Of a stretch of 11,580 bases of DNA, positions 5,644-11,580 are shown in pieces; within the stretch, counting starts at the first letter, position 1; each line of letters starts with the position of its first letter. The stretch spans positions 1 through 11,580 of the forward strand of contig DWXT01000074.1 of the NCBI GenBank assembly GCA_019119085.1, written 5' to 3'. The stretch comes from Flavonifractor avistercoris (GTDB lineage Bacteria; Bacillota; Clostridia; Oscillospirales; Oscillospiraceae). Made by a program: the position numbers and the translations under genes. Below the pieces are notes generated by a model. It did not search any database, was not told the origin of the DNA, and worked only from the letters and a program-made list of their open reading frames with translations.

Positions 5644-6228
5644 GTGCGGGAGTTCTTCCACACCATGAAGGTCAGCTTTCTGCTGGCCGCGATCCTCTAT
5701 GTCATTCTGGGCCTGGTGCTGCTGCTCTGGCCCGGCGTCAGCGCCGTGGTGTTCTGCTACGCCTTCGGCGGCGTGCTGCTGGCCTACGGCGTGGTCACCG
5801 TGGTCAGCTTCTTCCTGCGGGACAGCCGGCAGGGCAGCTTTGTCTTTGAGCTGCTGCTGGGCATCATCGCCGCCGCCCTGGGCCTGCTGTTCCTCCTGCG
5901 GCCCGCCATCGTGGCTACCATCCTGCCCGTGATCCTGGGCCTGTTCATCGTGGTGGACGGGCTGGTCAACCTGAAACGGGCTCTGGAGCTGCGCCGCATG
6001 GCCTACGTCCGGTGGAACATCCCCCTGTGGCTCTCCGTGGGTTCGGTGGCGCTGGGGGCGTTCATCGTGTTCCAGCCCTTCCTGGCCGCCGAGGCCCTGG
6101 TCATGTTCCTGGGCGCCGTGCTCATCTATGAGGGGGTCTCCGACCTGTGGACGATCTTCCGGGTGACCCAGTGGACGAAGGAGTACCGCAAGACCCACCC
6201 GGTGGACGTGGATCCCCTGGATTTCTGA
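5644..6228 (+). CDS. HdeD/DUF308 family six-helix membrane protein
   Basis: This 194-residue integral membrane protein has about six transmembrane helices, near 10-29, 33-57, 66-85, 88-108, 126-144 and 147-166, and a charged C-terminal tail. Three loop motifs of the form hydrophobic-(W/R/Q)-P (LLWPG at 27-31, LLRPA at 84-88, FQPFL at 143-147) recur after every second helix. They give the three-fold two-helix repeat typical of HdeD/DUF308. HdeD in E. coli is linked to acid resistance; the biochemical role of the family is unknown. The start is GTG 5644, because AAAAGGAGGGG lies 9 bases before it. The in-frame ATG at 5590 has no ribosome binding site and would lie upstream of the -10 box. An ATG at 5637 is out of frame. 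It is apparently monocistronic. Confidence 0.85.
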   Translation: MREFFHTMKVSFLLAAILYVILGLVLLLWPGVSAVVFCYAFGGVLLAYGVVTVVSFFLRDSRQGSFVFELLLGIIAAALGLLFLLRPAIVATILPVILGLFIVVDGLVNLKRALELRRMAYVRWNIPLWLSVGSVALGAFIVFQPFLAAEALVMFLGAVLIYEGVSDLWTIFRVTQWTKEYRKTHPVDVDPLDF

Positions 6229-6240
6229 GAGAAAAACCGT

Positions 6241-6276
6241 GCGCCCCGGAGGCAATCGCCTCCGGGGCGCTGTTTT
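6241..6276 (+). terminator. intrinsic terminator after the DUF308 gene
   Basis: Arms 6241-6253 and 6258-6270 form a perfect 13-bp GC-rich stem with an AATC loop, followed by TGTTTT. It lies 12 bases past the stop. Confidence 0.9.
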
Positions 6277-6330
6277 GTCCGGCGGGACTCCACCTGTGGT
6301 TTTCAGGACGGGCGTGTGGACTTCCGTGCT

Positions 6331-6354
6331 GTAGGGGCGGATATCATCCGCCCG
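6331..6354. repeat. REP-like palindromic element, copy 1
   Basis: It starts with GTAGGGGCG. Arms GGGCGGAT (6335-6342) and ATCCGCCC (6346-6353) pair perfectly over 8 bp around a 3-base loop. From memory, GTAGGGGCG-N-CGCCC palindromes are abundant between genes in Oscillospiraceae-type Clostridia. The second copy at 6431 shares the leading CTGTAGGGGCG. Confidence 0.6.
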
Positions 6355-6430
6355 TCCAGGGCACCGCAGTCACAGGCCTGCGGCGCGCGGCGACCCGGCG
6401 CGCGTGTCAACCGCCATGCTCCGTCTACGC

Positions 6431-6457
6431 TGTAGGGGCGTGCATTGCGCGGCCGCT
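6431..6457. repeat. REP-like palindromic element, copy 2 (degenerate)
   Basis: It shares TGTAGGGGCG with the element at 6331 and has a similar central ATT/ATC loop position. Its right arm (GCGCGGCCGC) pairs only imperfectly with the left. It is read as a decayed or variant copy of the same family. Confidence 0.45.
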
Positions 6458-6520
6458 TAAAGAGGGCCCCGGCCGGGCAGGCCTGCTCCGCGGGGGTACC
6501 CCGGCGTGAAACCGTGGAAC

Positions 6521-6576
6521 CCCTCATCCGCCCCAGTGTGCGCACTGGGGCACCTTCCCCCCAGCGGGGGGAAGGT
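6521..6576. repeat. double-hairpin intergenic repeat
   Basis: Two adjacent perfect hairpins are present. CCCCAGTG/CACTGGGG (6531-6538, 6543-6550) has a 4-base loop. ACCTTCCCCCC/GGGGGGAAGGT (6552-6562, 6566-6576) has a 3-base loop. They are preceded by CCCTCATCCG. From memory, a CCTCATCCG-hairpin-CACCTTCCCCC-GGGGGAAGG unit recurs between genes of many gut Clostridia. Copy number could not be tested here. Confidence 0.6.
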
Positions 6577-6630
6577 CAGCGTGCCGAAAAGCCTCGCAGA
6601 GTTCGCGCCCCCGGCGGCCCCCGGACGGGA

Positions 6631-7962
6631 TCAGCTCAGGTCGATGGTCACCGCCTGATCCTCCAGCACGCGGATGGTGTCGTTGGGCTGCCAGAACCAG
6701 ACCCACTCCGCCCGGGCCAGCTCCGCCGGGTCGGCGTCCGGATAGGAGATGGTCACCGTCCAGAGCCCCGTCTCCTGGTCATAGTCGCGGTTCAGGTAGG
6801 TGTCCCCCAGCTCCAGCTCCGCGCCAGTCCCGTCCAAAAGGGTGAAGTCCGTGCCGGAGCCGCCATAGCCGCCATACTGATACAGCCCCTGGCCGGTCTG
6901 GAATGTGGCCACGGCCTGCTCTTCACCGATGTCCAGGGTCAGGAGGGTATAGCCGTCCTCCGCGGAGCCGTCGGTGAGGGGCAGCGCGTCCAGGCTGCCA
7001 TACACCCTATGGGTGTCCGCCGCTTCCTCGTCAGGGCTGACCCACTCATAGGGGACAATGGTGAGGGACTCCATATCCGTGCGGCCGCCGTAGAAGCCGA
7101 TGAAGTTGGATACGGGCAGCAGGGGCCTGGATACCAGGCCGTAGCTCTCCTCGTACAGGTAGTTCCCCTGGTCATCCCGGAGGAAGAAGTTCCTCGGGGG
7201 ATTTTCCCCCGCGCCGGTGAGCACCAGCCCGCCGCCGGAGGGGGCCACCACCACCTTGGACACCTTCCACCGGCCGCCGTGGAGGGTGACGGCCTGGTTG
7301 GGCTCCACCACCAGGCTCTCCCCGTCGGGGGCGCTCTTGTCCACCAGCAGGTTCAGGCTCCAGTCCCCAAAGACACCCCAGAACAGCTCATTGGAATAGA
7401 CCTGGAGTTTCACCTGCTCCGGCAGGGCCCGGGCCACCGGGCACCGCTGGGACACCTTCAGGGTATAGTCGTCCACCCACTCGGTCTCCTGATCCTGTCC
7501 CCAGAACTCCAGATCCTTCCCCTCGGCTCTGAGCCGCAGTTTCCACAGCTCCGGCCTGCCCCGTTCATCTTTGGGAATGGGCTCCTCCCCGGTGATGGTG
7601 GCGTAGAGGGTGATAAAGGCCTCGTCCATGCCGATGCCATCCAGGCTGAGGGTGTAGCCCTGGTCGGTCACCGACGCCCCCACCTGGGCGGAGTAGGGCT
7701 GGAACCCCTCCGCCGCGCTGCCGAAGCCGCCGGGGCGGGCGATCAGCTCCATCACGCCGGAGGCGGCCGCCACGCCGCCCACGCACAGGGCCGCCGCCAG
7801 TGCTGCGGCCACCACGGTTCTGCGGAGCCGCCGGGGCTTTCGGGCCGCCTGCCGCTCCGGCAGTTCCTCCAGCAGCCCCTCCAGCCGCCCGTCAAAGCCT
7901 GCGGGAATGGGGCAGTCCTCCGCCCTGGCCCGGGTTCTCATGCGCTTGTCAAATTCGTTCAT
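6631..7962 (-). CDS. DUF4179-type transmembrane anti-sigma factor
   Basis: This 443-residue membrane protein has a short cytoplasmic N-terminus (1-48, with FDGRLEGLLEELPE at 23-36 as the likely sigma-binding helix), a basic RKPRRLRR at 41-48, one membrane span at about 49-69, and a long extracytoplasmic domain. A beta-rich region after residue 85 reads like DUF4179. Such proteins hold an ECF-type sigma factor at the membrane and release it on an envelope signal. The start ATG shares its A (7962) with the sigma TGA stop, and GAGGAGG lies about 8 bases upstream, so synthesis of the pair is translationally coupled. No zinc-binding ZAS motif is visible. The signal and release mechanism are unknown. 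The role is inferred mainly from topology and coupling. Confidence 0.82.
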   Translation of the reverse strand: MNEFDKRMRTRARAEDCPIPAGFDGRLEGLLEELPERQAARKPRRLRRTVVAAALAAALCVGGVAAASGVMELIARPGGFGSAAEGFQPYSAQVGASVTDQGYTLSLDGIGMDEAFITLYATITGEEPIPKDERGRPELWKLRLRAEGKDLEFWGQDQETEWVDDYTLKVSQRCPVARALPEQVKLQVYSNELFWGVFGDWSLNLLVDKSAPDGESLVVEPNQAVTLHGGRWKVSKVVVAPSGGGLVLTGAGENPPRNFFLRDDQGNYLYEESYGLVSRPLLPVSNFIGFYGGRTDMESLTIVPYEWVSPDEEAADTHRVYGSLDALPLTDGSAEDGYTLLTLDIGEEQAVATFQTGQGLYQYGGYGGSGTDFTLLDGTGAELELGDTYLNRDYDQETGLWTVTISYPDADPAELARAEWVWFWQPNDTIRVLEDQAVTIDLS

Positions 7963-8462
7963 CAGGATTCCTCCTCGTTCAGCAGTTCCCGGAGCCGCTC
8001 TCTGGCCCGGCTCAGCCGGGATTTCACCGTCCCCTGGGCGACGCCGAGGGTCTTGGCGGTCTCCGCCACGCTCAGCTCCTCATAGTAGTAGAGCACCACT
8101 GCCGCCCGCTGCTCCTCGGGCAGGCGGAGCACCGCCTCCCACAGGCCATGGGCGGGTTCCTCCTCTGTGGCGCCGGCCAGGCGCTCCAGCTCGTCGGTGT
8201 AGGTCACCCGGCCCTGCTTTTTCCGCAGCTCACAGGCGCAGTTGACCACGATTTTCAGCAGCCAGGCCCGGGCGGCCTCCGGTGTGCGCAGCCTGTCCCA
8301 GGACTGCCAGGCCCGCAGCACGGCTTCTCCCACCGCGTCCTCCGCGTCGGCGTCGCTGTCCAGCACGGCCCTGGCCGCGCGGAACAGGCTGCGGCCGTGC
8401 CGGGTCACCACCGCGGAAAACTGTTCCCGGGCCCGCTCCGCCGCCGTCGGCACCAATTCCAT
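7962..8462 (-). CDS. ECF-type (sigma-70 family) RNA polymerase sigma factor
   Basis: This 166-residue two-domain sigma factor directs RNA polymerase to a small set of promoters. Region 2 spans about 12-82, with DADAEDAVGEAVLRAW at 37-52 and the -10-recognising LLKIVVNCACELRKK at 68-82. Region 4 spans about 107-160. There a helix-turn-helix (LSVAETAKTLGVAQGTVKSRL at 130-150) binds the -35 box, preceded by the usual LPEEQRAAVVLYY. Region 3 is absent, as in ECF factors. The start is ATG at 8462, with AAAGGAGG about 10 bases upstream. The stop overlaps the anti-sigma start by one base. It is divergent from the SLH gene, so cell-envelope stress or surface-layer regulation is a reasonable guess only. 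Confidence 0.93.
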   Translation of the reverse strand: MELVPTAAERAREQFSAVVTRHGRSLFRAARAVLDSDADAEDAVGEAVLRAWQSWDRLRTPEAARAWLLKIVVNCACELRKKQGRVTYTDELERLAGATEEEPAHGLWEAVLRLPEEQRAAVVLYYYEELSVAETAKTLGVAQGTVKSRLSRARERLRELLNEEES

Positions 8463-8483
8463 AGGCTTGCCGCCTCCTTTCTC

Positions 8484-8493
8484 TGTCCGGACA
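8484..8493. repeat. 10-bp palindrome in the sigma gene leader
   Basis: TGTCCGGACA is a perfect 10-bp palindrome about 22 bases upstream of the sigma start codon, near the predicted transcript start. It could be an operator; chance is possible. Confidence 0.3.
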
Positions 8494-8498
8494 CTCTA

Positions 8499-8526
8499 TA
8501 GATCAATCTGAGGCCGGTTTGGTTCC
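8499..8526 (-). promoter_or_regulatory. candidate ECF-type autoregulatory promoter of the sigma gene
   Basis: On the minus strand GGAACC (8526-8521) resembles the GGAAC-type -35 box recognised by many ECF sigma factors. A hexamer GATCTA lies 16 bases further on (8504-8499), about 37 bases before the start codon. The -10 part does not match a CGTC/CGTA-type box well. No convincing TTGACA/TATAAT pair was found for this gene. Autoregulation is an inference. Confidence 0.35.
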
Positions 8527-8583
8527 CGGTTCTGCAAAAAATTTCGCCGACCAGCCGCTGCCTGCGCTTCCAGAAGTTCAGCA

Positions 8584-8612
8584 TTGCAAATATCATAGCG
8601 TTTATGTATGAT
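8584..8612 (+). promoter_or_regulatory. sigma-A-type promoter of the SLH protein gene
   Basis: A -35 box TTGCAA (8584-8589) and a -10 box TATGAT (8607-8612) have a 17-base spacer. The transcript would start near 8619, leaving a leader of about 60 bases before the ATG at 8682. Confidence 0.75.
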
Positions 8613-8621
8613 AACGGCACA

Positions 8622-8652
8622 GCCCGACGGGACGGCCCACCGGCCCGACGGG
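8622..8652 (+). repeat. direct repeat in the SLH gene leader
   Basis: GCCCGACGGG occurs at 8622-8631 and again at 8643-8652. The copies are 21 bases apart, about two helical turns, between the promoter and the ribosome binding site. It may be a regulator site or an mRNA structure element. Confidence 0.4.
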
Positions 8653-8681
8653 GAGTTGAACACAAAGGAGCACAACCAAGT

Positions 8682-10685
8682 ATGAAGAAAATCCCTGCCG
8701 CCCTGCTGTCCCTGGCCCTGACGGCCTCCCTGACCACCCCCCTGGCCTCGGCGGCCCAGAGCAACACCGCCGGCTCCCTGCCCGAGCTGGACGGCCACTG
8801 GAGCCAGGCCGCCTTCGAGCGGTGGCACGCCCACGGCATCGTGGAGGGCGACAGCCGGGGCATGCGCCCCGACGCCAACATGACGGTGGCCGAGTTCGCC
8901 GCCATCCTCTGCCGGGCCATGGGCTACACCGAGACGGTGGAGAACCCCTATGCCGACCTGAAGGGCGACGAGTGGTACGCCCCCTACATCCTGCGCCTCA
9001 CCGCCGCCGGCATTCTGGAGGGCGACGGCGCCAACTGCAACGCCGAGGAACCCATGAACCGGGAACGGGCCACCGTCCTCTTTGCCCGGGCCATGGGCAT
9101 CCGCCCCAGCCAGAACCCCGACCTGTCCAACTTCGTGGACGGCGATGAGGCCGCCGACTGGTCTGTGGGATACGTCGACGCCATGGCCGACGCCGGCATT
9201 GTCCAGGGCGTGGGCAACAACACCCTGGCCCTGGGCGCCAGCATCACCCGGGGCTCCGTGGTCACCCTGCTGGACAACGCGGTGGCCGAGTACGCCGACC
9301 AGGACGGCGCGTCCGTTACCGGCGACGTGGACGGCATTGTGCTGGTGGCCGCCGACAGCGTGACCGTGGATGCCGCCGACGTGGACGGCGGCGTGATCGT
9401 GGCCCCCAAGGCCGGTGAGGCCAGGCTGACCGTGAAGGACTCCAGCGTGGCCGGCGAGCTGTGGGTGAACACCAAGGGCGCCGCCGTGTCCCTGGAGGGC
9501 GCCTCCCAGGTGGCGGAGCTGACCGTGGACAAGGCCGACGGCACCGTGACCGTGGGCGCGGACTCCTCCGTCAGCGCCCTCAACGCCCGGGCCGCCGTGA
9601 AGGTGGACAACCAGGGCTCCATTTCCAAGGCCAACGTCCACGCCGACAACGTGGTGCTGGACGGCAGGCAGCCCGACGCCGTGGAGGTGGCCGAGGGCGT
9701 GACCCCGCCCACCGACAGCGACGGCGACACCGTCACCGGCGGCGTGGAGAAGGTGTCCGGCGTGGTGGGCGTCCGCCCTGTGGATCAGGACAGCCCTGAG
9801 ACCCAGCTGCCCGCCGTCACCGCCAAGGCCGTCAAGCGCGCCGGCGAGGACTTCGTCCGCGTGGCCCTGTCCACCGACGAGGTGGTGCCCGTCCACCAGA
9901 GCGAGGGCGCCGGCAAGGGCGCCTGGGTGGGCGTGGCCTTCGCCGCCCCCGAGGGCTATGAGGGGGACACCTTCCACTATGCCTTCGGCACCGAGGCCAG
10001 CGGTGAGGCCGGCCAGAGCACCAGCGTGACCGAGAACCCCGCCATCGGCGAGGGTAAGTACGCGGTGTTCTTCATCAACGCCTCCGCCCTCACCCCCAAG
10101 ACCCACATCACCCTCCAGTGGGACGGCCGGGAGGCGGTGCGCTACGAGGTGGATCTGTCCGGCGTCCGGGTGGACATCCCGGAGCTGACCGGCGTCACCG
10201 TGTCCACCCACCAGCTGCCCGCCGGGGTCTCCTCCACCGCCGAGGGCCTGTCCTTTGACGGCTCCACCGCCCTGGTGGAGAACGGCGGCTCCGGAGAGCT
10301 GACCCAGTCCCAGGTGGCCGCCATGGGCGGCGGCGGCGAGTACACCGTGTACTACTCCGTGCCCCAGGCCCTGGGTGAGGGCACCCTCCAGTTCGACAAG
10401 ATCGCCCGCTCCGTCAACGGCGGCAAGTGGAACACCTGGGCCATGCCCAGCTCCACCGGCGCCGATGCCGGCTCCGGCTGGTGGACAAAGGACGGCGACA
10501 ATTACTACTTCAAGTGGGGCGCCGTGTTCGCCCGGCAGGCGGAGGGCGCCTACCAGATGAAGGACAACGGCGTGTTTGACTACACCATCGCCTTCCTGTC
10601 CAGCGACGGCGCCCAGGACAACGTGGCAGCCACCTATACCTTCCGCATCGATCTCAGCGGCTACACCATCACCGCCGACGAGTAA
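8682..10685 (+). CDS. secreted S-layer homology (SLH) domain surface protein
   Basis: This 667-residue exported protein has a signal peptide at 1-24 (MKKIPAALLSLALTA start, ASA cleavage site). Three SLH repeats follow at about 35-82, 88-140 and 150-201, each ending in a conserved R/T-x-x-x-(V/A) helix. SLH domains bind pyruvylated secondary wall polymer and hold proteins on the outside of the wall. Residues about 209-336 are rich in alternating V, T, D and A, with short beta-strand repeats resembling a small right-handed beta-helix. A linker (TPPTDSDGDT at 341-350) leads to a C-terminal half that I do not recognise but which reads as beta-rich. No sortase motif is visible. ATG 8682 was preferred to the in-frame ATG at 8604, which overlaps the promoter. 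AAAGGAG lies 11 bases upstream. It is probably monocistronic. The ECF sigma pair is divergent from it. Confidence 0.88.
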   Translation: MKKIPAALLSLALTASLTTPLASAAQSNTAGSLPELDGHWSQAAFERWHAHGIVEGDSRGMRPDANMTVAEFAAILCRAMGYTETVENPYADLKGDEWYAPYILRLTAAGILEGDGANCNAEEPMNRERATVLFARAMGIRPSQNPDLSNFVDGDEAADWSVGYVDAMADAGIVQGVGNNTLALGASITRGSVVTLLDNAVAEYADQDGASVTGDVDGIVLVAADSVTVDAADVDGGVIVAPKAGEARLTVKDSSVAGELWVNTKGAAVSLEGASQVAELTVDKADGTVTVGADSSVSALNARAAVKVDNQGSISKANVHADNVVLDGRQPDAVEVAEGVTPPTDSDGDTVTGGVEKVSGVVGVRPVDQDSPETQLPAVTAKAVKRAGEDFVRVALSTDEVVPVHQSEGAGKGAWVGVAFAAPEGYEGDTFHYAFGTEASGEAGQSTSVTENPAIGEGKYAVFFINASALTPKTHITLQWDGREAVRYEVDLSGVRVDIPELTGVTVSTHQLPAGVSSTAEGLSFDGSTALVENGGSGELTQSQVAAMGGGGEYTVYYSVPQALGEGTLQFDKIARSVNGGKWNTWAMPSSTGADAGSGWWTKDGDNYYFKWGAVFARQAEGAYQMKDNGVFDYTIAFLSSDGAQDNVAATYTFRIDLSGYTITADE

Positions 10686-10691
10686 ACAAGG

Positions 10692-10716
10692 GGCCCCCGC
10701 CGTCGGCGGGGGCCTT
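10692..10716 (+). terminator. intrinsic terminator after the SLH protein gene
   Basis: Arms 10692-10701 and 10705-10714 form a perfect 10-bp stem of almost only G and C with a GTC loop. The T-tract is weak (TTCCTGT), so termination may be partial. It begins 7 bases past the stop. Confidence 0.75.
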
Positions 10717-10761
10717 CCTGTATGATCTGAAAAATTCCCCCGAAGGGGGCGCAATCCGGTG

Positions 10762-10790
10762 TTGCTTTTTTGCCCCGGCTCCATTATAAT
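10762..10790 (+). promoter_or_regulatory. upstream sigma-A-type promoter ahead of the TetR gene
   Basis: A perfect -10 box TATAAT (10785-10790) lies 17 bases after TTGCTT (10762-10767). It sits about 120 bases before the TetR gene, so it would give a long leader crossing the operator-like palindromes. Confidence 0.6.
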
Positions 10791-10829
10791 ATCCCCCGGC
10801 CTTTTTGCGCCCGGCAGGGCGTGTAAAAT

Positions 10830-10847
10830 TTGCAAAGGCCCTTGCAA
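10830..10847. promoter_or_regulatory. operator-like palindrome at the proximal TetR promoter
   Basis: TTGCAA-AGGCCC-TTGCAA is an 18-bp near-perfect palindrome (only the central AGGCCC deviates from symmetry). Its right TTGCAA is the -35 box of the proximal promoter. This placement fits an autoregulatory TetR operator, but the binding protein is inferred. Confidence 0.45.
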
Positions 10848-10870
10848 TAAAATGAAAATCATGATATCAT
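10842..10870 (+). promoter_or_regulatory. proximal sigma-A-type promoter of the TetR gene
   Basis: A -35 box TTGCAA (10842-10847) and a -10 box TATCAT (10865-10870) have a 17-base spacer. The -10 lies inside a perfect 10-bp palindrome ATGATATCAT (10861-10870). The start point near 10877 leaves about 36 bases before the start codon. Confidence 0.6.
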
Positions 10871-10912
10871 TTCTTAAACCAAAAGTTTGATATGTAAATC
10901 TGAAAGGCTGGA

Positions 10913-11557
10913 ATGATAGAGATGAGCAAAAAACAGGCATTGACCGAGTTTCATCGCGGTTCCATCCTGGCGGCGGCTGAGCGGCTGTTTGCAGAGAAGG
11001 GGACGGAAAAGACGACGATGGACGACATCGCCCGGGAGGCGGAGTACAGCAAGGCGACCCTGTATGTCTATTTCCAGAGCAAGGAGGAGATCATCAACGC
11101 CATCCTCCTCAGCGGCATGGTGCTGCTGAAAAAGAAGATCCACGAGGCCATTGAGAGCCACAGCGACTGGTACCAGGCCTATGACGCGGTGTGCCGGGCC
11201 ATTGTCCGCTTTTATGATGAGAATCCCACGGCCTACGACGCGGCCACCGGGGCCATGCCCCTGTCCCAGGCGTCGGACGAGGCCAAGAAGGGCGTGGCCG
11301 ACATCCAGCGGGTGAACGGCGAGATCAATGAGGAGCTGGCCGCCTTCCTGGTGCGGGGCGCGGCGGAGGGGGCGGTGCGCTCCCAGCTGCCCCCCATGGA
11401 GACGGTGCTGCTGTTCTGGTCGGCCCTGTCCGGCATGGTGCACACCGCCGAGCTGCGGGAGGAGTATATCGGCACCGCCATCGGCCTGTCCCGGGAGGAG
11501 TTCCTCCAGCACGGCAGCCGGCTGCTCCTGGCCGCCATCACCAAGGTCAACGCGTAA
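10913..11557 (+). CDS. TetR/AcrR family transcriptional regulator
   Basis: This 214-residue protein has the TetR_N DNA-binding domain at about 15-62. It includes RLFAEKGTEKTTMDDIAREAEYSKATLY, with helix-turn-helix residues roughly at 34-53, then the conserved YxYFxSKEEI. The rest is a helical ligand-binding and dimerisation domain, too divergent to name a ligand. TetR members usually repress their own promoter and a neighbouring gene, often an efflux pump, until a small molecule binds. The start ATG 10913 has GAAAGG 5 bases upstream. An in-frame ATG at 10922 (giving MSKKQ) is the alternative, but its spacing is 14. The base composition of the first codons and leader is more AT-rich than in the neighbours. 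Confidence 0.92.
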   Translation: MIEMSKKQALTEFHRGSILAAAERLFAEKGTEKTTMDDIAREAEYSKATLYVYFQSKEEIINAILLSGMVLLKKKIHEAIESHSDWYQAYDAVCRAIVRFYDENPTAYDAATGAMPLSQASDEAKKGVADIQRVNGEINEELAAFLVRGAAEGAVRSQLPPMETVLLFWSALSGMVHTAELREEYIGTAIGLSREEFLQHGSRLLLAAITKVNA

Positions 11558-11559
11558 GC

Positions 11560-11564
11560 GGAGG
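11560..11564 (+). promoter_or_regulatory. ribosome-binding-site-like sequence at the right edge
   Basis: GGAGG follows the TetR stop by two bases, with 16 bases left in the window and no start codon in them at useful spacing. It hints at a co-transcribed gene starting at or just past the edge. Confidence 0.3.
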
Positions 11565-11580
11565 CAGGCAGCGAATCACC

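Larger units (their letters stand above)
6277..6630. other. gene-free interval with a cluster of intergenic repeats
   Basis: No credible gene was found in this convergent interval between the DUF308 and anti-sigma genes. Open frames crossing it lack ribosome binding sites and recognisable domains. Its content is mostly short palindromic elements, listed separately at 6331-6354, 6431-6457 and 6521-6576. It also has a GC-rich stretch (6455-6510) with several small self-complementary blocks. No clear T-tract terminator serving the anti-sigma gene from the right was seen. Confidence 0.6.

Noticed and set aside
6331..6576. Possible CRISPR array
   Set aside because: The repeats are palindromic elements of two different types, with only two similar copies and no regular spacers or cas genes nearby.
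6445..8085. Plus-strand open frame crossing the repeat cluster and the anti-sigma gene
   Set aside because: It has no ribosome binding site, begins inside intergenic repeats and is antisense to the coupled sigma/anti-sigma pair.
8604..8681. Upstream in-frame ATG start for the SLH protein
   Set aside because: It overlaps the -10 box, lacks a ribosome binding site and would bury the signal peptide behind 26 charged residues.
8496..10940. Minus-strand open frame of about 814 codons opposite the SLH gene
   Set aside because: It is antisense to a gene with a signal peptide and SLH repeats, its predicted protein is a low-complexity G/H/V/A string, and it runs over the promoters of two other genes.

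Overview
The window looks like chromosomal DNA from a GC-rich, gut-type Clostridia (Bacillota), most likely an Oscillospiraceae relative of Flavonifractor, Pseudoflavonifractor, Intestinimonas or Oscillibacter. This assignment is an inference. It rests on the HPr kinase/phosphorylase gene, a zinc-ribbon L28 gene, strong AAGGAGG ribosome binding sites, a three-repeat SLH surface protein, a sigma/DUF4179 anti-sigma pair, and intergenic palindromic repeats of a style I recall from these genomes. No rRNA, tRNA, CRISPR array, insertion sequence or phage gene was seen. Coding density is high, and the codons strongly favour G or C at the third position. That bias creates several long spurious antisense frames.

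Layout. Minus strand, 58-3619: hprK, then an MBOAT O-acyltransferase, then an SGNH/DltD-like membrane-anchored partner. The last two are tightly linked and probably O-acylate a cell-surface polymer. Divergent from hprK on the plus strand are rpmB (L28), a cytoplasmic-type Cu/Zn superoxide dismutase with every metal ligand intact, a two-gene unit of an FlK-like hotdog thioesterase and a YbaK/ProX-type aminoacyl-tRNA deacylase, and an HdeD/DUF308 six-helix membrane protein. Strong hairpin terminators follow rpmB, the SOD gene and the DUF308 gene.

Region 6229-6630 has no gene. It carries a terminator and a cluster of short palindromic intergenic repeats. On the minus strand, 6631-8462 holds an ECF-type sigma factor translationally coupled to its DUF4179 transmembrane anti-sigma factor. 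Divergent from them is a large secreted SLH protein with three SLH repeats, a beta-helix-like segment and an unrecognised C-terminal part. The right end has a TetR-type regulator with two candidate promoters and two palindromes over the proximal one. A ribosome binding site after it suggests that a further gene starts just beyond the window.

The window divides into a cell-envelope theme (acyltransferase pair, sigma/anti-sigma, SLH protein, DUF308 protein) and housekeeping or quality-control genes. No clearly new multi-gene system is evident. The leads most worth checking are the thioesterase-deacylase pair, the complete Cu/Zn SOD in a presumed anaerobe, the sigma/anti-sigma-SLH divergon and the repeat cluster.
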